This document shows, in pieces, positions 46,897 through 55,584 of a stretch of 64,000 bases of DNA. Position numbers and translations under genes: made by a program. The notes under the pieces were generated by a model. The model searched no databases and was not told the DNA's origin. It was given only the letters and a program-made list of their open reading frames with translations. Source of the stretch: Proteobacteria bacterium SG_bin4 (GTDB lineage Bacteria; Pseudomonadota; Gammaproteobacteria; Burkholderiales; Nitrosomonadaceae); assembly GCA_002083395.1 (NCBI GenBank), contig LWDH01000030.1, positions 35,277-99,276 on the forward strand, read 5' to 3'. Each line of letters opens with the position of its first letter. The first letter of the stretch is position 1.

Positions 46897-47326
46897 TTGA
46901 TTATCCCTCCAACAATGGATATTTGTTCTTTTATTGCGTGCATACGTTTAAAGACACACAATATGTATCTAAAAATAAATAAAACTCATTGATTGCTCAA
47001 TCTCGGAAAATAGCGCAACATTTTTTGTAACCTCAGAGCTGATCACTGCTTGCCTAACTGCACATTTATTGGTTGCATCAAAGCTATAAAGACCTGCTAT
47101 TCCCCTAATTCCGCAACAATTAGAACTCGAGACACCGCTGAATCCCGGTGCTCATAACTGTTGCCGAGCTGCGAATTCTAAACGAAGAAATTAATAGTTA
47201 CCATAACTCTAATGAACACATGTCCAATGAAATAATTAAACCCGACTCTTCTTCAATGATTTTACATAGATCTTCTTAGATACAAAACAAGCGCTCTACC
47301 CACTATCATTGCTAAGCCAACTTCAC
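46897..47326. other. Intergenic region between ispH and tRNA-Arg
   Basis: About 430 bases, AT-rich, without a supported gene. It must include the ispH promoter on the minus strand. I see no repeat or clear regulatory site. Confidence 0.4.
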
Positions 47327-47402
47327 TGGCGCCCTGAACACGAATCGAACGTGCGACCTACCCCTTAGGAGGGGGTTGCTCTATCCACTGAGCTACCAGG
47401 GC
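47327..47402 (-). tRNA. tRNA-Arg, anticodon CCT
   Basis: Reads on the minus strand from G at 47402. All arms fold: acceptor GCCCTGG/TCAGGGC, D-stem GCTC/GAGC, anticodon stem ACCCC/GGGGT with loop CTCCTAA giving anticodon CCT, and T-arm GCACG-TTCGATT-CGTGT. The discriminator is G and the CCA end is encoded. It reads the AGG codon. Confidence 0.95.
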
Positions 47403-47814
47403 GAACTCGGCATTTTACGCTAATCTCACAGAATGAATAAACCGGATAAATGGAATTCTTTAAAGCTTCTGAGTCAATAGTTTTAGGATTCAACTAAAAA
47501 AACACTGAATTGACCACATTTGCAGATAACGCTGCAACAAGTAGCTCACTCAAGAGAAATGACTATTGTTATGATACTGACTGAATTAAATTTCCGCGCG
47601 GTAAAACGGTTTCATTCTAATTGCGCCGTATCTGAAACTTTCATTTTATTGCTTGGTCCTGATATAGGATGTTATCCCAGCTCACCCATCGCGGAAACAA
47701 TATACCAACAGCATCCGATGTAGCGCGTTAATGTTCGCTACGATTATTTATGCTGTCCGTTTATCTTGAATTTGATCCTGAATTAAATTACGCACCGAAT
47801 AAGGAATCAACCCT
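47403..47814. other. Intergenic region between tRNA-Arg and prxQ
   Basis: About 410 bases. Apart from the tRNA promoter and the ribosome binding site AAGGAATC of the next gene I see no supported feature. A 67-codon frame at 47520-47723 lacks homology and a ribosome binding site and is not called. Confidence 0.4.
47412..47417 (-). promoter_or_regulatory. Minus-10 element of the tRNA-Arg gene
   Basis: On the minus strand TAAAAT lies 10 bases before the tRNA 5' end, the right place for a -10 box. The sequence 17 bases further upstream is a poor -35 match. Confidence 0.4.
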
Positions 47815-48363
47815 ATGGAATCGTTTACAATCATTTCGTCATTACTAGTGCTGGGATTCATGTTTTGGTTTTTTTCCACGAACAAAACACTCCAATTAGG
47901 CCAGCATGCACCGGATTTCAGGCTTCCCGACCAGCAGGACAAGATCCATACTCTCTCGGATTTTCATGGAAAATGGTTAGCTTTGTATTTTTACCCTAAA
48001 GACGATACGCCGGGTTGCACCAAACAAGCCTGTTCTTTTCGCGATGGTTTGGAGGATTTGGTTCATTTAGGAGCTGCCGTCGTCGGTGTGAGCGTGGATG
48101 ACAGCAATAGTCACGCCGAATTCGCGCTGAAATATCAGTTGCAATTTCCACTATTGGCGGATACCACTACCCGAACCGCTGCTGATTATCACTCTCTGAT
48201 AAATCTCGGATTCGTCAAGTTTGCCAGGAGAAATACTTTCTTGATCGATCCGGAAGGAAAAATTGCTCGAATGTACTTATCAGCGAGCGCATCACGCAAC
48301 TCAACCGAAGTACTCGCTGATTTGAAAAGATTACAAGCAAAAGAATCATATAAAAATTCTTAA
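47815..48363 (+). CDS. Membrane-tethered peroxiredoxin, PrxQ/BCP type
   Basis: A 182-residue thiol peroxidase. After one N-terminal transmembrane segment (FTIISSLLVLGFMFWFF) comes a PrxQ domain: GQHAPDFRLPDQQ, then YPKDDTPGCTKQACSFRD with the peroxidatic Cys and the typical resolving Cys five residues later. Cytosolic BCP is about 155 residues, so the anchor is an addition. With one N-terminal helix and few basic residues before it, the domain may face the periplasm. AAGGAATCAACCCT precedes the ATG. dksA-like gene follows. Confidence 0.85.
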   Translation: MESFTIISSLLVLGFMFWFFSTNKTLQLGQHAPDFRLPDQQDKIHTLSDFHGKWLALYFYPKDDTPGCTKQACSFRDGLEDLVHLGAAVVGVSVDDSNSHAEFALKYQLQFPLLADTTTRTAADYHSLINLGFVKFARRNTFLIDPEGKIARMYLSASASRNSTEVLADLKRLQAKESYKNS

Positions 48364-48452
48364 GACTTACATATTACCGGTTGATAAAGGATTGAAAATA
48401 GTGATTCCGGCAATATTGTTGGGAATGAATAGATAGCAATTAAGGAGTAGAA

Positions 48453-48824
48453 ATGGCTAATTTTACCGAAGAACAATTAACTCAATTGAAAGCTGCACTT
48501 CACAAACGTTATCTGGATTTACAACAGGTAATCCGCGACGAACTCGCGCACACTCAAGATATCAGCGATTCTGAACTGGCAGAGTATCTCAATAATATCC
48601 CGGACGAAATCGACACTGCCTTAGTTGACCGGCAAATCAATGAAATGCGCGAGCTTGAAATATCTATGAAATACCTCAGTGAACTTGAGTTTGGCGATTG
48701 CATTGATTGCGGTAATGAAATCGGGTTTGAGCGTCTGCTTGCACAGCCCTCCGCACAACGTTGCATTCAATGTCAGAATAAGTATGAAAAAGACTACCCG
48801 AAAGAATCGACGCCTTCACTATAG
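48453..48824 (+). CDS. DksA/TraR-family zinc-finger protein, short
   Basis: A 123-residue protein. The coiled-coil tip carries IPDEIDTALVDRQ with the acidic residues that reach into the RNA polymerase secondary channel. The C4 zinc finger is CIDCGNEIGFERLLAQP then RCIQCQ. Full-length DksA has about 150 residues, so this is a shortened paralogue more like the small DksA/TraR proteins. AAGGAG is placed well before the ATG. Confidence 0.85.
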   Translation: MANFTEEQLTQLKAALHKRYLDLQQVIRDELAHTQDISDSELAEYLNNIPDEIDTALVDRQINEMRELEISMKYLSELEFGDCIDCGNEIGFERLLAQPSAQRCIQCQNKYEKDYPKESTPSL

Positions 48825-48842
48825 AGTTGCTGTTTACCGAAC

Positions 48843-49391
48843 TCATTTTTTACTTTTGAGCAAGACCAACAAAGCCCCTCCTCCTCCATCAATTGGCCTT
48901 GCCTGGCAGAAGGCCAACACATCAGCGCGCTGAATCAACCAATTACCGACTCTTGTCTTTAAAACTGGTTCACGGTCTTTTGAACCTAATCCTTTCCCGT
49001 GAATAATACGAATACAACGGCATTGATTCCGTAAGCAATTTTCCAGAAAAAAAGTCAATTCTTGCCTTGCTTCATCACGAGTAAATCCGTGCAAATCCAA
49101 CGTGTCATCGATTTTCCAGTAACCACGGCGTAATCTCCTCAGCGTCTGAGCCGATAAACCCGGTCGCATAAAAGACCACGAATCACCTGTTTCCAACTCG
49201 ATCGCAATATGGTCGGAAAAATTGTCCGCCAAGGGTGTTTCATTTACATAGCCAGGTTTATGCGGAACCGGCAAAATCCTCGCACGGCTTTGCGGCAATT
49301 TGTCGGAAACTGGTAATGGCGCCACATCACGCATCGCAGTATGAAATAGCGCCTTATCATCGTCGTCGCTGGCTGAGCCGTCATGAACCAT
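48843..49391 (-). CDS. Smr-domain endonuclease-like protein
   Basis: A 182-residue protein with a C-terminal Smr domain (residues 95-180): LDLHGFTRDEA, IRIIHGKGLGS and GGGGALLVLL. The N-terminal part contains the linker typical of the YdaL/SmrA-like family. Smr proteins nick DNA or cleave RNA. It converges on the dksA-like gene with an 18-base gap and lies downstream of trxB on the same strand. Confidence 0.88.
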   Translation of the reverse strand: MVHDGSASDDDDKALFHTAMRDVAPLPVSDKLPQSRARILPVPHKPGYVNETPLADNFSDHIAIELETGDSWSFMRPGLSAQTLRRLRRGYWKIDDTLDLHGFTRDEARQELTFFLENCLRNQCRCIRIIHGKGLGSKDREPVLKTRVGNWLIQRADVLAFCQARPIDGGGGALLVLLKSKK

Positions 49392-49428
49392 TGCCGTATC
49401 ACCAATTCACATCGATCCGGTTTTAAGC

Positions 49429-50382
49429 TTATTTTTTAAGATCATCCAGGTACTTTTCTGCATCTAATGCGGCCATACAACCACTGGCTGCACTTGTCAC
49501 CGCCTGCCGGTAAATATGATCTTGAACATCCCCTGCTGCAAATATCCCAGGGATGTTGGTTGCTGTCGCATTTCCCTGACCTCCGCCACGAGTCACGATA
49601 TAACCATTTTCCATTTGCAATTGCCCAGTAAAAATATCGGTGTTCGGCTTGTGGCCGATGGCAATAAAAACCCCCTGCAAGTCGATTATTTTCGTGGATT
49701 GATCTTGAGTACTCTTGATGCGCATACCGGTGACACCGGATTGATCCCCAATCACTTCATCCAGCACATAGTTCAACGCCAGCTTGATATTACCGTTTTG
49801 AACCTTTTCCATTAATTTGTCGATTAGAATTTTTTCCGAGCGGAATTGATCGCGCCGGTGCACTACCGTAACACTTCGAGCAATGTTAGCAAGATATAAA
49901 GCTTCCTCCACAGCGGTGTTACCGCCTCCTATGACAGCAACATCTTGTCCCTTATAAAAAAAACCATCACAAGTCGCGCATGCCGAGACGCCTCGTCCCA
50001 TATATGCTTCTTCCGATGGTATTCCAAGATATTGGGCAGAAGCTCCTGTTGCAACGATCAGCGCGTCACAAGTGTAGCTTGCTTGATCACCGATCAACAT
50101 AATCGGCTTATCAGTCAGCTTGGCGGTATGAATATGATCAAAAATAATCTCGGTTTCAAAGCGCTCGGCGTGCTTCTGGAATCGATCCATCAACTCCGGC
50201 CCTTGCACCCCCATGGCATCGGCTGGCCAGTTATCAACATCCGTTGTCGTCATCAATTGGCCGCCTTGCGCCAATCCGGTGATTAATACCGGTTTTAAAT
50301 TCGCCCGCGCCGCATAGACCGCCGCAGTATATCCCGCTGGTCCGGAACCAAGGATTAGCAATGTACTGTGTTTAGTTGTCAT
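49429..50382 (-). CDS. trxB: Thioredoxin-disulfide reductase
   Basis: A 317-residue FAD/NADPH flavoenzyme. GSGPAGYTAAVYAARA binds FAD, CATCDGFFYKG is the redox-active CxxC, and IGGGNTAVEEA binds NADPH. It regenerates thioredoxin and may supply electrons to the nearby PrxQ. It follows the dioxygenase gene by 3 bases on the same strand. Confidence 0.96.
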   Translation of the reverse strand: MTTKHSTLLILGSGPAGYTAAVYAARANLKPVLITGLAQGGQLMTTTDVDNWPADAMGVQGPELMDRFQKHAERFETEIIFDHIHTAKLTDKPIMLIGDQASYTCDALIVATGASAQYLGIPSEEAYMGRGVSACATCDGFFYKGQDVAVIGGGNTAVEEALYLANIARSVTVVHRRDQFRSEKILIDKLMEKVQNGNIKLALNYVLDEVIGDQSGVTGMRIKSTQDQSTKIIDLQGVFIAIGHKPNTDIFTGQLQMENGYIVTRGGGQGNATATNIPGIFAAGDVQDHIYRQAVTSAASGCMAALDAEKYLDDLKK

Positions 50383-50385
50383 AGT

Positions 50386-51048
50386 TTAGTTACGGAGTAA
50401 ATCAAGAACGATATTGTACTCGTAAAAGATCAAATTTCCTCCCCGGGCTTGTTCCGTGGCTATCATCGCAGATTGTTCCGCAACCGATTTTTGGCCTAAA
50501 AGTAAGTCACTTTTATTCAGTATCTGATCGGGAAAATACATTTGGGTTGTTAACGCTTCATAACCGGGTTTAAAAACCTTCAAGTGAATGTGCGGCGGCC
50601 TTGTCCAAGTCTTGCTAGCCGGATAAGCGCCGGGCATCACGGTCTTAAATCGATACAGGCCCTCACCATCTGTCCGGATCGTCGCCCAACCTTGAAAATT
50701 CTGATCGAGCTCGGACTCGTTGGGATCACGAGGATGGCGGTAGCGTCCGTTGGCATCCGCCTGCCAAATATCAAGCAGTGCTTTTTCAACCGGCTTACTA
50801 AAGACATCCGTAACACGGCCACTGATCACAATATATTGCCCGATCGCACGATCAGGATAACCCTCAATGTGTGTCAAATCGGCATCTTTATCTTTCTGAT
50901 TTATCACCGGATAAAACGGGCCTTCCGTTTCACTGGGTGTGGGCATTAACGCTAAAGCCTTTGCAAAACGGCTGCCTACCCCTAGAATTCCAGCCACACT
51001 GCTCATCAGACTTAGCTGCAGCAATTTTCTTCGCGAATATTTTTTCAT
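50386..51048 (-). CDS. Tat-exported intradiol ring-cleavage dioxygenase
   Basis: A 220-residue protein with a twin-arginine leader (YSRRKLLQLSLMSSVAG). The core is a protocatechuate 3,4-dioxygenase/catechol 1,2-dioxygenase-like beta barrel: ETEGPFYPV at the N terminus, IWQADANGRYRHP with a likely Tyr ligand, and PPHIHLKVFKPGYE with the two His ligands of non-heme Fe(III). Export by Tat fits cofactor loading in the cytoplasm. The substrate is unknown, and no other aromatic degradation gene is present. It sits 3 bases upstream of trxB. Confidence 0.85.
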   Translation of the reverse strand: MKKYSRRKLLQLSLMSSVAGILGVGSRFAKALALMPTPSETEGPFYPVINQKDKDADLTHIEGYPDRAIGQYIVISGRVTDVFSKPVEKALLDIWQADANGRYRHPRDPNESELDQNFQGWATIRTDGEGLYRFKTVMPGAYPASKTWTRPPHIHLKVFKPGYEALTTQMYFPDQILNKSDLLLGQKSVAEQSAMIATEQARGGNLIFYEYNIVLDLLRN

Positions 51049-51548
51049 TGAACTTAACTATCAGTTCGTGAAAGAACTACTCACTAAACCGATAAAAATC
51101 AAAATTATTAATCAAAATGGTTGATGAACCGCATTTGTTAAATCAATAATTTTGATGAAATTAACCGCGGTTTGTTCAAACCACAATTATTGATATTCAG
51201 CAATTCTTACAGTGCATCGAATAACTCTCCACTCGAAGCATCGAAAGATTTTCTAAGAAAGTACTGAAAAATTTGACTGATGTAATGAAGTGCGAGGTTT
51301 ACGGAACAGAGCGACTCGTTCACACAATCAATTAATCAGCGTTTCTTTAAGATTGAATTGAATTGTATCGCAATAAACAATTGATAATAAGAAAGAACCT
51401 TGAGTCTCATACAATGATGACAATCGCACTTTCAACCTTCAGTTCTTCCCTTTATTTGAGAGGCAATCTATGCCGATATGACTCGGATGGACAAACTTGA
51501 GCACATACAAGTCAAGACATAAGAAGCTAAATGAAAATTGACTGCAAC
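51049..51548. other. Gene-poor AT-rich region
   Basis: About 500 bases without a supported gene. It contains an inverted repeat, ATCAAAATTATT at 51098-51109 and its complement at 51145-51156, just upstream of the dioxygenase gene. Nothing else was recognised. Confidence 0.4.
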
Positions 51549-51788
51549 TTAGCGTAATTTACCGCGCACAACCCGAACAGACTCGGGGGTTTTTACAAAT
51601 AGTTTGCCATCACACCCTGTCAGATTTCCACAGCTGCAAGCTGATTTGATAAATGGCACTGAATTAACGATTTCCGTGCAATTCAAACATTCATAATATA
51701 TATCACCGCTGGTTGGGAGTTCCGCCGGATCTGGAGCGGGTTCAATGGGATAGAAATTATAAATCTTGCGCATATCGATTTTCAGCAT
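51549..51788 (-). CDS. Small CxxC-rich zinc-ribbon-like protein
   Basis: A 79-residue hypothetical protein. Cysteines occur as CLNC, then ACSCGNLTGC, a pattern that could bind zinc. There is no signal peptide and no helix-turn-helix. I recognise no named family. ATG 51788 is set by AGGAGAG six bases upstream; the frame extending to 51869 is not supported. It lies 131 bases from the FNR-type box on its 5' side. Confidence 0.6.
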   Translation of the reverse strand: MLKIDMRKIYNFYPIEPAPDPAELPTSGDIYYECLNCTEIVNSVPFIKSACSCGNLTGCDGKLFVKTPESVRVVRGKLR

Positions 51789-51919
51789 TTTCTCTCCTAC
51801 GATGAAGTTTATTTGTTTCGCTTGGTTAACGGCAATCATCTTAAAAATCGTAGGGGCATCCATCCGCATCGTGAGAAGAATTTACTGATGTCAGTTCTTT
51901 CGCATAAGAACAACAAGGT

Positions 51920-51933
51920 TTGATCCACATCAA
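51920..51933. promoter_or_regulatory. Perfect FNR/Anr-type box
   Basis: TTGAT-CCAC-ATCAA matches the FNR/Anr consensus TTGATNNNNATCAA at every fixed base. For the plus strand a TAAAAT at 51974-51979 would place the box near -60, a class I position, in front of the small lipoprotein gene. A TAAATT on the other strand (51879-51884) could serve the CxxC protein instead. Confidence 0.6.
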
Positions 51934-52074
51934 ATGGCGTTACAAACAAAATACAAAGCCAATGGGATTAAGGTAAAATAACGCGGTTAGGTTCATATGG
52001 CTGGGCCAACATCAAGTGGCTGATAAATCAATAGATTAATCAAATAGAAGTTATTTTTATAGAGGAAAAATTAA

Positions 52075-52275
52075 ATGAAAGTTAATAAAAATGTTGTTGG
52101 CGTTATTGTTCTTGGAGCCGCTTTAGTTGGATGTGGTGGCGGTGGTCTTCCCGAAGCCGATTCAGTCAATTGTGCTGGGCGCGGCATGGAGAAGGCGCTA
52201 GGCGAGTTTAAAAACAATGAAGCCGCACGGCAAGCATTCTTAGATAAATGCAACGAAATAAACCAAGGAAAGTAA
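52075..52275 (+). CDS. Small lipoprotein
   Basis: A 66-residue protein with a basic start, hydrophobic segment and lipobox ALVGC (C20), so it is probably acylated and membrane-anchored. The mature part is about 45 residues with two further cysteines (VNCAGRG, LDKCNEI) that could form one disulfide. AGAGGAAA precedes the ATG. No family is recognised. It may be under the upstream FNR-type box. A small hairpin (52299-52315) follows the stop. Confidence 0.65.
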   Translation: MKVNKNVVGVIVLGAALVGCGGGGLPEADSVNCAGRGMEKALGEFKNNEAARQAFLDKCNEINQGK

Positions 52276-52338
52276 CTTTTGAGAAGTTTTAAATTGAAAT
52301 CACTTTCTCAGTGATATTCAGCTTCTACACTCAGTCAA

Positions 52339-52410
52339 TGTAGGGTGAATAAACCGGATTGTTCACAATCGCAGTTTTAGTCTCAAGAAATTAAGATTAC
52401 TCACCCTACA
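52339..52410. repeat. Short inverted-repeat (MITE-like) element
   Basis: TGTAGGGTGAATAA (52339-52352) and TTACTCACCCTACA (52397-52410) are near-perfect inverted repeats (one mismatch) bounding 72 bases. The GTAGGGTG-type end resembles short dispersed repeats found in several proteobacterial and cyanobacterial genomes. It lies between the lipoprotein gene and the convergent lipid kinase and might also terminate both. No target duplication was evident. Confidence 0.5.
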
Positions 52411-52472
52411 CGTCGCTTCCTTCTGTAACGAAAAAGCCAGTATTCAACGACCTTCAGGCCGGTTGACTGTTT

Positions 52473-53462
52473 TCAACCTAAGCGCGAAGGCAGTAACACC
52501 CGGATCGGGCGGGAACTGATGGCAAACTCGATAGTACTTTCAGCCTCGATATCCCGATTCCGGAAATAATCGCCATCCACCTGTAACGGATAGGATTGTT
52601 CATGCAAAGTGCAAGCGATATGTTTGCCGGAATAGTATTGCATCGGCAGATTGGCAGGTTTGTGTTGTAAGATTTTCAGCGCCTTGATCAATTCATGCTG
52701 ATGCCGCGCGCCCGGTAAAAAACCGGCTACCAGTTCATTTCTCGAAGGATTGGCACTCGGCACCAGTTGTAAATTTCTGGCATATGCCGAGCTATTGGCT
52801 ACGATGAGATAACCGGATTGATGATCGATAACGGTTTGCCCGTCCACTTGCACGGAGACCTTCGGATGATGCAGCGAACACAACGCTTTCAAGCCGTGCC
52901 AAAGATAAATCGAATCGTTTAATGGGCCTTTGCGTTTGCCAATGTTTTTGACGGTTAACGAATCCAGCCCCATCGAAGCCATATGAAAGAAAGGCTTGCT
53001 GCCTTTTATGCCTTGGCCGCTGATCAAGCCATAATATTGCTGTATGCAGGAGCCGGCAGCAATCGCCTGTAGAAGGTCATCCGCGCTGGCGCTCATGTCG
53101 TAAGAGCGCGCAAACAATGACTCATTGCCGCCGGGAATGGCATAAATCGGCATATCGGTTTTATCGATCAGATTCAGCAATTTTCTAACCGTACCATCAC
53201 CGCCGACCACCACAATCAGATCATTTTCCGAGATTTTGTCAACAATACGCGAATATCCCTTGGTTTTTTTCTCGGATGGCAAAATCTCGACCACTTTATC
53301 CTGACGAATCAGTTCTTTTGCCAGTTCAGCCGCTGTTGCTTCAGTATTTCCGGCACTGGAAATCGGATTGAAAATAATCAGGATTTTTTGTGGCGTTGGA
53401 ATCTTGATGACCAATGGACTCGATTGAAATAATAAATTCTCATTTATCAAAGAAAGCGACAT
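52473..53462 (-). CDS. Diacylglycerol-kinase-like lipid kinase
   Basis: A 329-residue protein of the DAGK-catalytic/YegS superfamily. ILIIFNPISSAGN and the nucleotide loop VVVGGDGTVRKLLNLI are diagnostic, and PGGNESLFARSYDM follows. It should phosphorylate a lipid such as diacylglycerol; the substrate cannot be told. ATG 53462 leaves a 13-base gap to the glycosyltransferase stop; a TTG at 53483 would overlap it. Last gene of the lipid cluster. Confidence 0.85.
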   Translation of the reverse strand: MSLSLINENLLFQSSPLVIKIPTPQKILIIFNPISSAGNTEATAAELAKELIRQDKVVEILPSEKKTKGYSRIVDKISENDLIVVVGGDGTVRKLLNLIDKTDMPIYAIPGGNESLFARSYDMSASADDLLQAIAAGSCIQQYYGLISGQGIKGSKPFFHMASMGLDSLTVKNIGKRKGPLNDSIYLWHGLKALCSLHHPKVSVQVDGQTVIDHQSGYLIVANSSAYARNLQLVPSANPSRNELVAGFLPGARHQHELIKALKILQHKPANLPMQYYSGKHIACTLHEQSYPLQVDGDYFRNRDIEAESTIEFAISSRPIRVLLPSRLG

Positions 53463-53475
53463 AGCACAATAGTAT

Positions 53476-54519
53476 CTAAGCAAGATCCACTGGAATTATT
53501 TTGACTTCCGACCAAATCTGATGACACCAGGACTGATCGATCGGCGGCATCCCGGCTTTAATCCACTCCACCAGATGCCTGGCGGTATTGGGAAAAGTCA
53601 CGCGGAGCGCTTTGGTGATATAGAGCCATTCCTCAATGATCGCCGCATCGACTGTATGCATCGCATGCCCATAACCCAACGCTTTCAAAGCAGCCGCATT
53701 GGACGCTTGTTCCATTTGCGCATGCACGGGTTTCACCAGAATTTTCTTGCCTAATTGCAGCGATTCGCTCGCCAATTCAAATCCTGCATTACAAATAATA
53801 CCGGCGCAATCCGCCAGGTCTTTTTGGAATCCGGTGAGCGATAAGGGCTTGCAAAAAATATGCGCAAAAGGTGATGGAATCACCTCCGGCGAATAAATAT
53901 GAAACTCGAAATCTTTAAAGCGCGAGAAAAGCTTGATGATATGTGGCTGATCTTCGAACGGTAAATAAACGACAATCTTGTTTTTGCGCAGTTGCTCCGC
54001 ATTAAAAGGCGTTTCTATCACCGGCGGCAACAGCGGTTGATCGAAGTGGTGCCAATGCAGGCCGATACCGAAATCGACCGGCGCGAATTTCTTTAGCACC
54101 AGTTCAGACATCGGATCGCTGCCGGCGCGCGGTATAGCGTATTGAAATGCGTATTGGTGGCTGAAACCCACGGTTTTTTTACCCTGCCGCCTTGCCGCCC
54201 AGGAAGTAACCGGCTCAAAGTCGCAAATCACCAGATCGTAGTTGCTCAAATCCAGCGCGCGGATATCCTTCAAAAAACGCAGCGGCCTTGACTGGAGCAC
54301 AGTCCGCAGGTGATTGATCTTGCCGTTATGGGTACTGAATGTCAGTCCCTCACGCCATTGATGGCCATTGAAAACCTCCATATCGAAGAACTTATCTTGC
54401 GGTCTCCCGGTAAATTGATATGTCACCTCCAGATCAGCCGCCCGGAATTCCTTCGCCATAATCCGTCCGCGCGTAATATGGCCATTACCTGTTCCTTGAA
54501 TACCGTAAAAAATTTTCAT
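53476..54519 (-). CDS. MJ1255-type glycosyltransferase
   Basis: A 347-residue GT-B-like protein. KIFYGIQGTGNGHITRGRIM at the N terminus and CNAGFELASESLQLGKKILV in the C-terminal donor-binding half match the MJ1255/VC2487 family, which is related to MurG. It is predicted to be a membrane-associated transferase that adds a sugar to a lipid. It is followed by the lipid kinase. Confidence 0.82.
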   Translation of the reverse strand: MKIFYGIQGTGNGHITRGRIMAKEFRAADLEVTYQFTGRPQDKFFDMEVFNGHQWREGLTFSTHNGKINHLRTVLQSRPLRFLKDIRALDLSNYDLVICDFEPVTSWAARRQGKKTVGFSHQYAFQYAIPRAGSDPMSELVLKKFAPVDFGIGLHWHHFDQPLLPPVIETPFNAEQLRKNKIVVYLPFEDQPHIIKLFSRFKDFEFHIYSPEVIPSPFAHIFCKPLSLTGFQKDLADCAGIICNAGFELASESLQLGKKILVKPVHAQMEQASNAAALKALGYGHAMHTVDAAIIEEWLYITKALRVTFPNTARHLVEWIKAGMPPIDQSWCHQIWSEVKIIPVDLA

Positions 54520-54654
54520 TATGTCATTTCAGATCAGAGTTAATTATTCTAGAAATTATGAAGACGAGAAATTCTAGCGACCCTGCATGACAATCCAATG
54601 ACCGATTCTTGGCAGCAGCATGACAATTGGGTTGCAATTACACGACTCAGCCAT

Positions 54655-55584
54655 TTAGTACGCGTTGTTCAACCACTGCTGGATTTGCGCCCGGTGCCGG
54701 TGAAACCATGACACACCGATATCCAGCGCTTTCCGTTGAATTGCCGGATCCTTGGCCGAATCCATGTGATCCGGCATGTTGTAATCCTGCAAGTAGCCAT
54801 TGATATACAGCATCTGGTCGCCAAGCACTTGCATCGTATTATTGGCATTGGAAATCATCTTCTCGCGAAGAATCAACGAAGCGATACCGGATGCGGACCA
54901 TTGCAGCCCGCCATAGCGGCAGGCTTTTAGGCCATCCAACGCAAATCTGCGCCAGCCGGATCCGATCGAAAGCATTCTGACGCCGGCGTCCGGCCAGTTT
55001 TTCTGCGCATGCAAATAAGCGCTCAACCCGGGATTATTCATCCCGACCCCGCCGTCGATGCGCCAATCGCCGTCTTGTAACCGCACCGGCGCATAAAACG
55101 AAGGTGCTGCGGTACACGCATCGGCGATTTCATGCAGCCAGAAATCCGGTTGCACGAAATTGGTAAAAACTTCCAGGGAATCGCGGCTCAGATTGAAACA
55201 AGGAATAAAAAGCGGTTTCTCTAGCGAGGAAAGCCTGCAATCTTGCAGTTCCGCTTGCAGCGCTTGCCTTTTAGGCGCACTTTGAAACTTCGGCCGTAGC
55301 TGCAATCTGCTCAGAAAACGGCTCATGCCGTGTTCAACCATCATTGCCTGCAACAACCGCTCTTTGACAATTTTATCAACGAGCGCTTCGGCGCTGGTTT
55401 TCTGACCTAAAATCAAACAAGCGATCAAACCGCCGGACGAAGAACCCGCAATCATATCGAACCGCTCATAAGTCGATACGCCGGTGTCTTGTTCCAGGCA
55501 CGCCAGCACGCTCAGTTGTATCAGCAGATGGCTGCCGCCGCCGTCCAGGCTCAGCAAGAATCTAGGCGGCTTCTCTGCTGGCAA
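54655..55584 (-). CDS. Patatin-like phospholipase
   Basis: A 309-residue protein with an intact Ser-Asp catalytic dyad: SLDGGGSHLL forms the oxyanion hole, MIAGSSSGGLIA is the GxSxG elbow and RIDGGVGMNNP supplies the Asp. No transmembrane segment or signal peptide is visible. It should hydrolyse acyl esters of phospholipids. The start is a TTG at 55584 with AGGA upstream and overlaps the phosphoesterase gene by 23 bases, implying coupled translation. Confidence 0.85.
   Translation of the reverse strand: MPAEKPPRFLLSLDGGGSHLLIQLSVLACLEQDTGVSTYERFDMIAGSSSGGLIACLILGQKTSAEALVDKIVKERLLQAMMVEHGMSRFLSRLQLRPKFQSAPKRQALQAELQDCRLSSLEKPLFIPCFNLSRDSLEVFTNFVQPDFWLHEIADACTAAPSFYAPVRLQDGDWRIDGGVGMNNPGLSAYLHAQKNWPDAGVRMLSIGSGWRRFALDGLKACRYGGLQWSASGIASLILREKMISNANNTMQVLGDQMLYINGYLQDYNMPDHMDSAKDPAIQRKALDIGVSWFHRHRAQIQQWLNNAY

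Noticed and set aside
47327..47402. tRNA-Arg as an integration site
   Set aside because: No integrase gene, no repeated tRNA 3' end and no island-like genes on either side.
47520..47723. 67-codon open frame near the tRNA
   Set aside because: TTG start, no ribosome binding site, no recognisable sequence features.
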